Source of the DNA: Prevotella sp. E15-22
Lineage (GTDB): Bacteria; Bacteroidota; Bacteroidia; Bacteroidales; Bacteroidaceae
Length of the DNA stretch: 64,000 nt
Reading direction: 5' to 3'
Assembly (NCBI RefSeq): GCF_023204875.1
Contig: NZ_CP096247.1
Span: forward strand, 868,001-932,000
The notes beneath the pieces were generated by a model, which saw only the letters and a program-made list of their open reading frames with translations, made no database searches and was not told the DNA's origin. Of the stretch, positions 1 through 8,010 are shown one piece after another (the stretch's first letter is position 1; the number at the start of each line of letters is the position of its first letter). The translations under genes and the position numbers were made by a program.

Positions 1-2
1 AT

Positions 3-209
3 ATGAAGGCACCCATCGAACTGGTGTTCCAGAGCATCGAAGGATTGCACGAGGCTTGTCCTAATCACCCTGGCGACTGGTACTTCACAGGTCATTATCC
101 CACACCAGGCGGCGTGAAATTGGTGAACCAGGCGTTTGTGAACTACATTAACAAAACTTACACTTTGAAAGAAAACGATGGGTGTTTACTTTCAGATTGT
201 AAGAAGTGA
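3..209 (+). CDS. Amidophosphoribosyltransferase, C-terminal end (5' truncated by the window)
   Basis: This is the last 68 residues of a longer protein. The frame is open to the window edge, so the methionine at position 3 is unlikely to be the start. The tail, with the stretch DWYFTGHYPTPGGVKLVNQAF, matches the C-terminus I recall for Bacteroidales PurF-like glutamine amidotransferases. These transfer glutamine nitrogen to PRPP in the first step of purine synthesis, in the cytoplasm. The catalytic N-terminal cysteine is outside the window. The assignment rests on the tail alone. Confidence 0.6.
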   Translation: MKAPIELVFQSIEGLHEACPNHPGDWYFTGHYPTPGGVKLVNQAFVNYINKTYTLKENDGCLLSDCKK

Positions 210-264
210 AAAGATTTTAGATTTTTGTTGCAATATTAATGCAGACCAATCTGACAGAACGATA

Positions 265-272
265 TACCTTTG
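265..272 (+). promoter_or_regulatory. Bacteroidetes -7 box of glnN
   Basis: TACCTTTG fits the TAnnTTTG consensus of the Bacteroidetes primary sigma factor and lies 40 bases before the glnN start. I see no convincing TTG at the usual -33 distance. Confidence 0.6.
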
Positions 273-311
273 CAACCGTAAAAAAATAAAGTGTAACCAA
301 AAAGTAAAAAG

Positions 312-2528
312 ATGGAAGCATTAAGATTTCAGGTTGTCGGCGAGGCATTCAAAAAGAAGCCGCTCGACGTAAAAGCACCAAGTGAGAGACCTAGCGAGTA
401 TTTTGGCAAGAAGGTCTTCAATCGTGAGAAAATGTACAAGTACCTGCCCAAGGACGTGTACGAGAAGATGATTGACGTGATGGACAATGGCGTTCGTCTT
501 GACAGAGCTGTAGCCGATGCTGTTGCTGCTGGCATGAAGCAGTGGGCTACCGAAAATGGCGTCACTCACTATACACACTGGTTCCAGCCTCTGACTGAGG
601 GTACTGCCGAGAAGCACGACTCGTTCATTGAGCACGACGGCAAGGGCGGTATGGTTGAGGAGTTCAGCGGAAAACTGCTCGTTCAGCAGGAGCCTGATGC
701 TTCTTCTTTCCCCTCTGGCGGCATCCGTTCTACCTTCGAGGCTCGCGGCTATTCTGCTTGGGATCCCACCTCTCCTGTATTCATCATCGACGATACCCTG
801 TGTATTCCCACCGTATTTATTTCTTATAGCGGTGAGGCACTCGACTATAAAGCTCCTCTGCTGCGTGCCCTGCATGCTGTCAACGTGGCTGCTGTGGATG
901 TTTGCCACTATTTTGATCCAGCTGTGAAGAAGGTTACTTCTAACCTGGGTTGGGAGCAGGAGTACTTCCTCGTTGACGAGGGTCTTTATGCTGCCCGTCC
1001 TGACTTGCTGCTCACTGGTCGCACCCTGATGGGCCACGACTCTGCTAAGAACCAGCAGATGGACGACCACTACTTTGGTTCTATTCCTGAGCGTGTGCAG
1101 GCCTTCATGAAAGATCTGGAGATTGAGGCACTGGAACTGGGCATTCCTTGTAAGACACGTCACAATGAGGTGGCTCCTAACCAGTTTGAGTTGGCTCCTA
1201 TCTTTGAGGAGACAAACCTGGCTGTCGACCACAACATGCTGCTGATGTCAGTGATGAAGAAGGTGGCTCGTAAGCACGGCTTCCGCGTATTGCTGCACGA
1301 AAAGCCTTTTGCAGGCATCAACGGTAGCGGTAAGCACAACAACTGGAGCTTGAGCACTGATACTGGCGTACTGCTGCATGCACCTGGCAAGACACCTGAA
1401 GCTAACCTGCGCTTCGCTACATTCATCGTTGAGACCCTGATGGGTGTTTATCGCCACAACGGCTTGTTGAAAGCTTCTATCATGAGTGCTACTAACGCTC
1501 ACCGTCTGGGCGCCAACGAGGCACCTCCTGCCATCGTTTCTTCATTCCTCGGCAAACAGCTCTCTGAGTTGCTCGACCACATCGAGAAGGCCGACAAGGA
1601 CGACCTCCTGGCAATGGCTGGCAAGCAGGGCATGAAGATGGATATTCCTGAGATTCCTGAGCTTCTTATCGACAACACCGACCGTAACCGTACCTCTCCA
1701 TTCGCCTTCACTGGCAACCGCTTTGAGTTCCGTGCCGTAGGTTCTGAGGCCAACTGTGCCAGCGCCATGATTGCCTTGAACAGTGCTGTAGCCGAGGCTT
1801 TGGTTGACTTCAAGAAGCGTGTGGATGCTCGTATTCCTGAGTTTGCCGAGAAGCTGAAGGGTACAGAGCATAGCGCTACCTTCCACGCTATCATCGACGT
1901 GCTTCGCGAGGATATCAAGACCTGTAAGCCTATCCGCTTTGATGGTAACGGTTATTCTGACGAATGGGTAGCTGAGGCTGAGAAGCGCGGTCTTGACGTA
2001 GAGAAGAGTTGCCCGAAGATTTTTGAGCGCTATCTCGACGAGGCCAGCATCAAGATGTTCGAGAGTCTGGGTGTGATGACCAAGAAGGAACTCGAGGCTC
2101 GTAACGAGGTGAAGTGGGAGACCTACACCAAGAAGATTCAGATTGAGGCTCGCGTACTGGGCGACCTCAGCATGAACCACATTATTCCTGTGGCTACACG
2201 TTATCAGAGTGAACTGCTCTCTAACCTGAACCATATGGCTGTGGTGTTCCCCATCGATACTGCTGACAAGCTCTCTGCTCGCAACAAGAAGATTATCCAG
2301 GAGATTTCTGAGCGTACCTCTACTATCGAGAAGGGCGTTGAGGAACTGGTTGAGGCTCGTAAGAAGGCCAATAAGATTGCTGATGAGCACGAGAAGGCTA
2401 TTGCCTACCACGACAAGGTGGAGCCCTATCTCGACGAGATTCGCTATCAGATTGACAAGCTCGAACTCATCGTTGACGATGCCCTCTGGCCTCTGCCAAA
2501 GTATCGTGAACTGCTGTTCATTCGCTAA
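312..2528 (+). CDS. glnN: Glutamine synthetase type III
   Basis: A 738-residue cytoplasmic enzyme that joins ammonia to glutamate using ATP. Its length is that of GSIII (about 700-740 residues), well above GSI or GSII. Visible signatures are the EQEYFLVDE stretch, HNEVAPNQFELAPIFE, NGSGKHNNWSL and the C-terminal helical region (TSTIEKGVEELVEARKKANK). The ATG lies 40 bases after a TACCTTTG box and the ORF ends at a strong terminator, so it looks monocistronic. GSIII is the usual main glutamine synthetase of Bacteroides and Prevotella. The long ORF on the opposite strand inside it is a shadow. Assignment is secure. Confidence 0.97.
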   Translation: MEALRFQVVGEAFKKKPLDVKAPSERPSEYFGKKVFNREKMYKYLPKDVYEKMIDVMDNGVRLDRAVADAVAAGMKQWATENGVTHYTHWFQPLTEGTAEKHDSFIEHDGKGGMVEEFSGKLLVQQEPDASSFPSGGIRSTFEARGYSAWDPTSPVFIIDDTLCIPTVFISYSGEALDYKAPLLRALHAVNVAAVDVCHYFDPAVKKVTSNLGWEQEYFLVDEGLYAARPDLLLTGRTLMGHDSAKNQQMDDHYFGSIPERVQAFMKDLEIEALELGIPCKTRHNEVAPNQFELAPIFEETNLAVDHNMLLMSVMKKVARKHGFRVLLHEKPFAGINGSGKHNNWSLSTDTGVLLHAPGKTPEANLRFATFIVETLMGVYRHNGLLKASIMSATNAHRLGANEAPPAIVSSFLGKQLSELLDHIEKADKDDLLAMAGKQGMKMDIPEIPELLIDNTDRNRTSPFAFTGNRFEFRAVGSEANCASAMIALNSAVAEALVDFKKRVDARIPEFAEKLKGTEHSATFHAIIDVLREDIKTCKPIRFDGNGYSDEWVAEAEKRGLDVEKSCPKIFERYLDEASIKMFESLGVMTKKELEARNEVKWETYTKKIQIEARVLGDLSMNHIIPVATRYQSELLSNLNHMAVVFPIDTADKLSARNKKIIQEISERTSTIEKGVEELVEARKKANKIADEHEKAIAYHDKVEPYLDEIRYQIDKLELIVDDALWPLPKYRELLFIR

Positions 2529-2570
2529 ACATACGCATATTAATTATACTGATTCTTTTATTGAAAAGAT

Positions 2571-2602
2571 AAGCCACCCTGCAAGCGAGTAGGGTGGCTT
2601 TC
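2571..2602 (+). terminator. Terminator of glnN
   Basis: A 10-bp perfect stem, AAGCCACCCT with AGGGTGGCTT, around a 10-base loop and followed by T-rich sequence, 43 bases after the glnN stop. Confidence 0.85.
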
Positions 2603-2607
2603 TTATT

Positions 2608-2673
2608 CCTAGGAGGCCCTAGGATATCCTAGGATATCCTAGGTTTGCCTAGGACTGCCTAGGTTCTCCTAGG
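2608..2673. repeat. Seven CCTAGG palindromes at exact 10-bp spacing
   Basis: CCTAGG occurs at 2608, 2618, 2628, 2638, 2648, 2658 and 2668, always 10 bp apart. The 4-base spacers vary (AGGC, ATAT, ATAT, TTTG, ACTG, TTCT). An eighth decayed half-site (CCTATA) follows at 2678. The array fills the space between the convergent terminators of glnN and gap. The hexamers are conserved while the spacers drift, which suggests the palindrome and its one-turn phasing are what is maintained. Function unknown. Confidence 0.9.
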
Positions 2674-2687
2674 CACTCCTATAAAAA

Positions 2688-2720
2688 AATAAAGCCGTCC
2701 AGAATCTGGGCGGCTTTATT
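2688..2720 (-). terminator. Terminator of gap
   Basis: AATAAAGCCG paired with CGGCTTTATT around a short, partly paired loop. It is A-rich on the plus-strand left side, giving a U-tract for minus-strand transcription, 19 bases after the gap stop. Confidence 0.8.
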
Positions 2721-2738
2721 CATATTGTTGGGCTAATA

Positions 2739-3764
2739 TTACTTCAGCTCAGCGAGGTACTTAATGGTGCGAACCATCTGAGAAGTGTAAGAGTTCTCAT
2801 TGTCGTACCAAGAAACAACCTGTACGAGTGAGTTACCGTCCTCCATCTTGCTTACCATGGTCTGGTTAGCGTCGAACAGTGAACCGAACTTCATACCGAT
2901 GATGTCGCTAGAAACCAGCTTCTCCTCAGTGTAACCGAAGCTCTCGTTAGCAGCAGCCTTCATGGCAGCGTTGATGCTCTCAACAGTTACATCACCCTTA
3001 ACAACAGCGTGCAGGATGGTGGTAGAACCTGTAGGAGTTGGAACGCGCTGAGCAGCACCGATCAGCTTACCGTTCAGCTCGGGGATAACGAGACCGATAG
3101 CCTTAGCAGCACCAGTTGAGTTAGGAACGATGTTCTGAGCACCAGCACGAGCGCGCTGAACATCACCCTTGCGCTGAGGACCGTCCAGGATCATCTGGTC
3201 ACCAGTGTAAGCGTGAACAGTGGTCATGATACCGCTCTGGATGGGAGCGAGGTCGTTCAGAGCCTTGGTCATAGGAGCCAAGCAGTTGGTTGTACAAGAA
3301 GCAGCTGAGATAACAGTGTCAGCAGGAGTCAGAGTCTTGTGGTTTACGTTGTAAACGATGGTGGGCAGATCGTTACCAGCAGGAGCTGAGATAACAACCT
3401 TCTTAGCACCAGCGGTCAGGTGAGCAGAAGCCTTCTCCTTAGATGTGTAGAAACCTGTGCACTCCAGAACAACGTCTACGTCCAGCTTACCCCAAGGCAG
3501 CTCAGCAGCGTTGGGAATAGCATAGATAGTGATCTTCTGACCATCAACTACGATGTAATCCTCACCAGCCTCTACAGTGTGCTTGTTCTCACCAATCTTG
3601 CCACAGAAACCACCCTGAGCGGTATCGTACTTCAGCAAGTGAGCCAGCATCTTAGGACTTGTCAAGTCGTTGATTGCTACTACTTCATAACCTTCAGCCT
3701 CGAACATCTGACGGAATGCGAGACGACCAATACGGCCAAAACCGTTAATTGCTACTTTTGTCAT
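2739..3764 (-). CDS. gap: Type I glyceraldehyde-3-phosphate dehydrogenase
   Basis: A 341-residue cytoplasmic glycolytic enzyme that oxidises glyceraldehyde-3-phosphate to 1,3-bisphosphoglycerate with NAD and phosphate. The N-terminal Rossmann motif NGFGRIGR is at residues 7-14. The catalytic [12 protein letters not shown] motif puts the active-site cysteine at residue 157. The C-terminal [14 protein letters not shown] stretch is also typical. The full family length is present. Minus-strand box TAACTTTG at 3848-3855 gives its own promoter, and a terminator lies just past the stop, so it is a single-gene unit convergent with glnN. Confidence 0.97.
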   Translation of the reverse strand: MTKVAINGFGRIGRLAFRQMFEAEGYEVVAINDLTSPKMLAHLLKYDTAQGGFCGKIGENKHTVEAGEDYIVVDGQKITIYAIPNAAELPWGKLDVDVVLECTGFYTSKEKASAHLTAGAKKVVISAPAGNDLPTIVYNVNHKTLTPADTVISAASCTTNCLAPMTKALNDLAPIQSGIMTTVHAYTGDQMILDGPQRKGDVQRARAGAQNIVPNSTGAAKAIGLVIPELNGKLIGAAQRVPTPTGSTTILHAVVKGDVTVESINAAMKAAANESFGYTEEKLVSSDIIGMKFGSLFDANQTMVSKMEDGNSLVQVVSWYDNENSYTSQMVRTIKYLAELK

Positions 3765-3847
3765 TTTACTTTAATTTATTAAAGGGTTATAATATAAAAT
3801 CGAGTTTTTTTTTGCTTTCTCTGTGCAATTTTTCTTTGTTTCGCGTG

Positions 3848-3855
3848 CAAAGTTA
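3848..3855 (-). promoter_or_regulatory. -7 box of gap
   Basis: Read on the minus strand, this is TAACTTTG, matching TAnnTTTG, about 84 bases before the gap start. A plus-strand box, TATATTTG, at 3868-3875 could serve mscL, so the two promoters would be back to back. Confidence 0.6.
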
Positions 3856-4009
3856 CAAAAAAATTCCTATATTTGCACCCAGAATCAGTCTTAATTAAAG
3901 TGAAAAGTTAAAATGACGGCCGAAAAGTGATTCTCGTCAAGCTTGAAAGGACTGGATTGCAAAACATAGATTACAATTTATATATTAACCATTTAAACAA
4001 TTTACGACT

Positions 4010-4408
4010 ATGGGATTTATTAAAGAATTCAAGGAGTTTGCCATGAAGGGCAATGTAATGGACATGGCAGTTGGTGTGATCATCGGTGCTGCGTTTGGCA
4101 AAATTGTTAGTAGCTTGGTGGATGATGTACTGATGCCGCTGGTTGGTATGATTACAGGCAATGTTGATTTCACAGGTCTGGCGTTCCAGATTGGTGAGGG
4201 CGAAGAGGCTGCTGTCCTGAAGTATGGTAACTTCATCCAAAATACTGTTGATTTTATCATTGTGGCCTTCTGTATTTTCCTGATGCTGAAGGGTATCAAT
4301 AAACTGAATCGTAAGAAGGAAGAGCCTGCTTCCGAGCCTGAGGCTCCTAAGGGTCCCACCCAAGAAGAGTTGCTGGCCGAGATTCGCGACTTGCTGAAGC
4401 AGAAATAG
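4010..4408 (+). CDS. mscL: Large-conductance mechanosensitive channel
   Basis: A 132-residue inner-membrane channel that opens under membrane tension to release solutes during osmotic downshock. The N-terminal amphipathic helix ([14 protein letters not shown]) and the TM1 glycine/alanine-rich stretch [15 protein letters not shown] are diagnostic. TM2 is around residues 77-98, followed by a charged tail ending in [12 protein letters not shown]. Length is normal for the family. A weak stem-loop, CACCTT with AAGGGTG, follows the stop at 4412-4438. Monocistronic. Confidence 0.96.
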   Translation: MGFIKEFKEFAMKGNVMDMAVGVIIGAAFGKIVSSLVDDVLMPLVGMITGNVDFTGLAFQIGEGEEAAVLKYGNFIQNTVDFIIVAFCIFLMLKGINKLNRKKEEPASEPEAPKGPTQEELLAEIRDLLKQK

Positions 4409-4575
4409 GCCACACCTTTTATTTAATATAAGGGTGCGGGTGTCATTTTGTCTGCTCATTCTGACATTTTGTCTTACTTTCTTGCACTGGCATTGATGTT
4501 GCATCATGGTTGTCGAGCAAGATGCTCAGAATGATTAAAATGTTTAATATTAATAATATTTTGGAGGACAAAACT

Positions 4576-5001
4576 ATGACACCAATGATGAGAACAAACA
4601 ACTGGATTCCTGCAGTGTTTAACGACTTCTTTGACACCGACTATATGCCGCGTGCTAATTGCACCGCACCCGCTATCAACGTAAAGGAATCGGATAAGGC
4701 CTATACCGTAGAGTTGGCTGCTCCGGGCATGAAGAAGGAAGACTTCAATGTGCATATCAACGACGAAGGCAACCTGATTATCAAGATGGAGCAGAAGAAC
4801 GAGAAAAAAGAGGAGGATAAGTCTGTGCGTTATCTGCGTCGTGAGTTCAGCTACTCAAAGTACGAGCAGACGCTGATATTGCCAGACGATGTTAAGAAGG
4901 ATGCTATCTCGGCCAAGGTGGACAATGGCGTATTAACCGTTGAACTGCCAAAGATCGTAGAAGAGAAGGCGAAAATCTCTCGTCAGATAGACATTCTTTA
5001 A
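4576..5001 (+). CDS. Small heat-shock protein, Hsp20/alpha-crystallin family
   Basis: A 141-residue cytoplasmic chaperone that holds unfolding proteins. The alpha-crystallin domain runs from about residue 33 (APAINVKESDKAYTVELAAPGMKKEDF) to 125, with the typical VDNGVLTVELPK strand near the end and a C-terminal I-x-I-like RQIDIL. I chose the ATG at 4576 because GGAGG sits 8 bases upstream. An in-frame start at 4510 would add 22 residues unlike the family. The gene ends in a bidirectional hairpin shared with the convergent trpB-like gene. Confidence 0.93.
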   Translation: MTPMMRTNNWIPAVFNDFFDTDYMPRANCTAPAINVKESDKAYTVELAAPGMKKEDFNVHINDEGNLIIKMEQKNEKKEEDKSVRYLRREFSYSKYEQTLILPDDVKKDAISAKVDNGVLTVELPKIVEEKAKISRQIDIL

Positions 5002-5013
5002 AAACATTATTCA

Positions 5014-5050
5014 AAAGTAAAGCCCCGCCAATTTGGTGGGGTTTTACTTT
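5014..5050. terminator. Bidirectional terminator between hsp20 and the TrpB-like gene
   Basis: A long stem (AAAGTAAAGCCCC with GGGGTTTTACTTT, with a central GCCA/TGGT extension) flanked by A and T runs. It can stop transcription from both convergent genes. Confidence 0.85.
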
Positions 5051-5065
5051 TTTTTATTTGATTAC

Positions 5066-6427
5066 TTATTTCTTATCAAGTTCTGCCAGGTTCTGAGCAA
5101 TCATCTCGTCGGTCACCGTGTAGTTCTGCAGGTCGCCGTTGATATACGACTCGTAGCTGGGCATATCGATGAGTCCGTGACCAGAGAGGTTGAAGAGGAT
5201 CACCTTCTCCTCGCCAGTCTCAATGCATTTCTTAGCCTCGCGGATGGTGGCGGCAATGGCGTGGGTGCTCTCAGGTGCAGGGATGATACCCTCAGTGCGT
5301 GCGAAGAGCATACCAGCCTCGAAGGTCTCCAGCTGAGGAATGTCCACACCATGCATCAGTCCGTCCTTAATCAGCTGCGAGATAATCATGCCAGCACCAT
5401 GATAGCGCAGACCACCAGCATGGATGTTGCTTGGCTTGAAGTTATGGCCCAGGGTGAACATGGGGAGCAGGGGTGTGTAGCCAGCCTCGTCGCCGAAGTC
5501 ATAGCGGAACTGACCACGCGTCAGCTTAGGACAGCTGTCGGGCTCGGCAGCAATGAACTCGGTGTGGCGCTCACCGCTCAGGTTGTGGCGCATGAAGGGG
5601 AACGAGATACCACCGAAGTTTGATCCGCCGCCAAAGCAGCCAATCACGATGTCAGGATACTCGCCAGCCATCTGCATCTGCTTCTCAGCCTCCAGTCCGA
5701 TGATGGTCTGGTGCAGACCCACGTGGTTCAGCACGGAGCCCAGCGTGTATTTACAGTTGGGCGTGGTGGTGGCCAGCTCAACGGCTTCTGAGATGGCTGT
5801 ACCCAGTGAGCCAGGATGTGTGGGGTCCTTGGTGATGATGTCCTTACCAGCACGGGTCGACATTGAGGGCGAGCCAGTGACGGCAGCGCCGAAGGTACGC
5901 ATCACGCTCGAGCGGTAGGGCTTCTGCTGCATGGTGATCTTCACCTGATAGACAGCGCATTCCAGTCCGTAGAGTTTGGCGGCATAACTCAAGGCCATGC
6001 CCCACTGGCCGGCGCCAGTCTCGGTGGTGACGTTTGTTGTGCCTTCCTGCTTGGCATAGTAGCACTGAGGAATGGCAGAGTTAATCTTATGTGAACCCAG
6101 TGGGTTGGTACTCTCGTTCTTGAAATAGATATGAGCGGGTGTGCCCAGAGCCTCCTCCAGTGCGTAGGCACGCACCAGCGGCGTAGAGCGATAGTACTTA
6201 TATTTGTCGAGAACTTCCTCAGGAATGTCTATCCAGCGATGCTCAGTGTCCAACTCCTGCACGCAACACTCGCGGGGGAAGATGTGTGCCAGGTCGTCAA
6301 CGCCAAGAGGTTGCTTTGTGACTGGATGGATGGGGGGCAGCGGCTTGTTGGGCATGTCGGCCTGAATGTTATACCACTGTGTCGGAATCTCATTTTCCTG
6401 AAGAATGAATTTCTTTTGTCTGCTCAT
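5066..6427 (-). CDS. Tryptophan synthase beta-chain-like protein (TrpB2 type)
   Basis: A 453-residue PLP enzyme. NPLGSHKINSA at residues 109-118 supplies the PLP lysine at 114, and GCFGGGSNFGG is the phosphate-binding glycine loop. TrpB2 proteins are longer than TrpB1 (about 400) and carry an N-terminal extension, seen here as PNKPLPPIHPVTKQPLGVDDL. They make tryptophan from serine and indole. No trpA or other trp gene is nearby, which fits TrpB2 acting as an indole-salvage enzyme; that role is inference. Monocistronic, convergent with hsp20. Confidence 0.92.
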   Translation of the reverse strand: MSRQKKFILQENEIPTQWYNIQADMPNKPLPPIHPVTKQPLGVDDLAHIFPRECCVQELDTEHRWIDIPEEVLDKYKYYRSTPLVRAYALEEALGTPAHIYFKNESTNPLGSHKINSAIPQCYYAKQEGTTNVTTETGAGQWGMALSYAAKLYGLECAVYQVKITMQQKPYRSSVMRTFGAAVTGSPSMSTRAGKDIITKDPTHPGSLGTAISEAVELATTTPNCKYTLGSVLNHVGLHQTIIGLEAEKQMQMAGEYPDIVIGCFGGGSNFGGISFPFMRHNLSGERHTEFIAAEPDSCPKLTRGQFRYDFGDEAGYTPLLPMFTLGHNFKPSNIHAGGLRYHGAGMIISQLIKDGLMHGVDIPQLETFEAGMLFARTEGIIPAPESTHAIAATIREAKKCIETGEEKVILFNLSGHGLIDMPSYESYINGDLQNYTVTDEMIAQNLAELDKK

Positions 6428-6509
6428 ACTTTTTTAATTATTGGATTTGTATTTGCGATGCAAAGATACGAAATATAACGCGAAAAGTGGAAAGTGGAAA
6501 GTGAAAAGT

Positions 6510-6540
6510 TTGCTACTGCCACATAAAAATCGTAACTTTG
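6510..6540 (+). promoter_or_regulatory. Promoter of the sodium:solute symporter
   Basis: TTG at 6510-6512 and TAACTTTG at 6533-6540, 20 bases apart, fit the Bacteroidetes -33/-7 pattern. The first ATG is at 6550, so the transcript would have almost no leader. Confidence 0.65.
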
Positions 6541-6549
6541 CACACTGTT

Positions 6550-8010
6550 ATGTGGATAATTGCAACTATATTAATTTATTTTGCAGTTCTGCTTGCCATC
6601 AGCAGACTGACACAGCGTCGTGCCACGAACGACACCTTCTTTCGTGCCAATCGCCAGTCGCCGTGGTATATGGTGGCCTTCGGCATGGTGGGTGCCTCCA
6701 TCTCGGGCGTCACGTTTGTCAGTGTGCCTGGCATGGTCTTGACCTCGCAGATGACCTATCTGCAGGTGTGCTTGGGTTTCATTGTGGGCTATCTGGCTGT
6801 GGCCTTTGTGCTGTTGCCGGTCTATTATAAGTTGAACCTCACCTCTATCTATGCCTATCTGGGTCAGCGTCTGGGCCAACGGTCATACCATACGGGTGCG
6901 TGGTTCTTCCTGTTGTCCAAGATGGTGGGCGCCTCGGTCAAGTTCTATGTGGTCTGCATGATTCTCCAGCAGTTTGTGTGCGATGCTCTGGGGGTGCCGT
7001 TTGCGTTGACCGTCAGCGTCATGGTACTGCTCATCTGGCTCTACACTCGCCAGGGTGGGGTGCGCACGCTGGTCTTCACCGATATGTTCCAGACCCTCTG
7101 CCTCTTCTCGGCCCTTCTTATTATTATATTTATGGTGATGCGCCAGATGGACTTCTCTTTGATGGATGCCGTCAGGTCGGTGGCCAGCGACGAACGCAGT
7201 CGTATCTTTGTGATGGACCAGTGGCAGTCGCCTCATTATTTCTGGAAACAGTTCCTTAGTGGTGCCTTCATCGTGATTGTGATGACGGGTCTCGATCAGG
7301 ATATGATGCAGAAAAACCTCACTTGTCGCACCTTGCGTGAGGCGCAAAAGGATATGTGCTCCTATGGCGTGGCCTTTGTGCCGGCCAACATGCTGTTCAT
7401 GGCCTTGGGTATCCTGCTGGCGCAACTCTTCGAGCGTCAGGGTATGGCGATACCTGCTAAGGGTGATGAGTTGCTGCCGTTCTATGTTGAGAATACATCT
7501 TCACTCTTCCTTCTTCCCTCATCCCTCAGCCATCTTACCTCAGCCCTCTTTATCCTCGGCATCGTGGCAGCCTCGTTCTCCAGTGCCGACTCGGCCTTGA
7601 CGTCACTTACCACCAGCTATTGCGTGGATATCAAGGGTAGGGTGGATGATGAGCGCCTGCGTAAGCATGCTCATCTGGCCATCTGTGCCTTGTTTGTAGT
7701 CTTTATTCTGCTGTTCCACCAGTTTAATCATACGTCGCTCATCGATGCCATCTACACCATCGTGTCGTATACCTATGGACCCTTGTTGGGACTCTTCGCT
7801 TTTGGCTTGTTCACCCGTCATCAGGTGCACGACCGCTGGGTGCCACTGGTCTGTGTGGCATCGCCTATCATCTGTTATGCTGCCGATTGTTGGGCACAAC
7901 AGCAGTGGAACTATCATTTTGGCTATGAGTTGCTGATGATTAACGGACTCCTCACGTTCGTTGCCTTGAGGCTATTAGCTCGCTCGGCTGGGTGCCAAAC
8001 TTCTTCTTAA
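6550..8010 (+). CDS. Sodium:solute symporter (SSS family)
   Basis: A 486-residue, highly hydrophobic inner-membrane protein with about 13 predicted membrane segments. It should couple sodium entry to solute uptake; the solute cannot be told from sequence. Family marks are GASISGVTFVSVPG near the N-terminus, GLDQDMMQKNLTCR, and AASFSSADSALTSLTTSY at the sodium site. I start at ATG 6550 because the upstream in-frame TTG lies inside the -7 box. At about 7495-7550, before LFILGIVAASF, there is a CT-rich coding stretch (SSLFLLPSSLSH) that looks like an in-frame insertion. The last 59 bases overlap the convergent hybrid kinase gene. Confidence 0.9.
   Translation: MWIIATILIYFAVLLAISRLTQRRATNDTFFRANRQSPWYMVAFGMVGASISGVTFVSVPGMVLTSQMTYLQVCLGFIVGYLAVAFVLLPVYYKLNLTSIYAYLGQRLGQRSYHTGAWFFLLSKMVGASVKFYVVCMILQQFVCDALGVPFALTVSVMVLLIWLYTRQGGVRTLVFTDMFQTLCLFSALLIIIFMVMRQMDFSLMDAVRSVASDERSRIFVMDQWQSPHYFWKQFLSGAFIVIVMTGLDQDMMQKNLTCRTLREAQKDMCSYGVAFVPANMLFMALGILLAQLFERQGMAIPAKGDELLPFYVENTSSLFLLPSSLSHLTSALFILGIVAASFSSADSALTSLTTSYCVDIKGRVDDERLRKHAHLAICALFVVFILLFHQFNHTSLIDAIYTIVSYTYGPLLGLFAFGLFTRHQVHDRWVPLVCVASPIICYAADCWAQQQWNYHFGYELLMINGLLTFVALRLLARSAGCQTSS

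Noticed and set aside
321-1232. 303-residue open frame opposite glnN
   Set aside because: It mirrors the codon pattern of a secure gene, has no family features and no promoter, and similar antisense frames occur opposite other GC-rich genes here.
6538-6549. TTG start for the symporter
   Set aside because: The codon is part of the TAACTTTG promoter box; the ATG at 6550 gives a normal N-terminal membrane helix.
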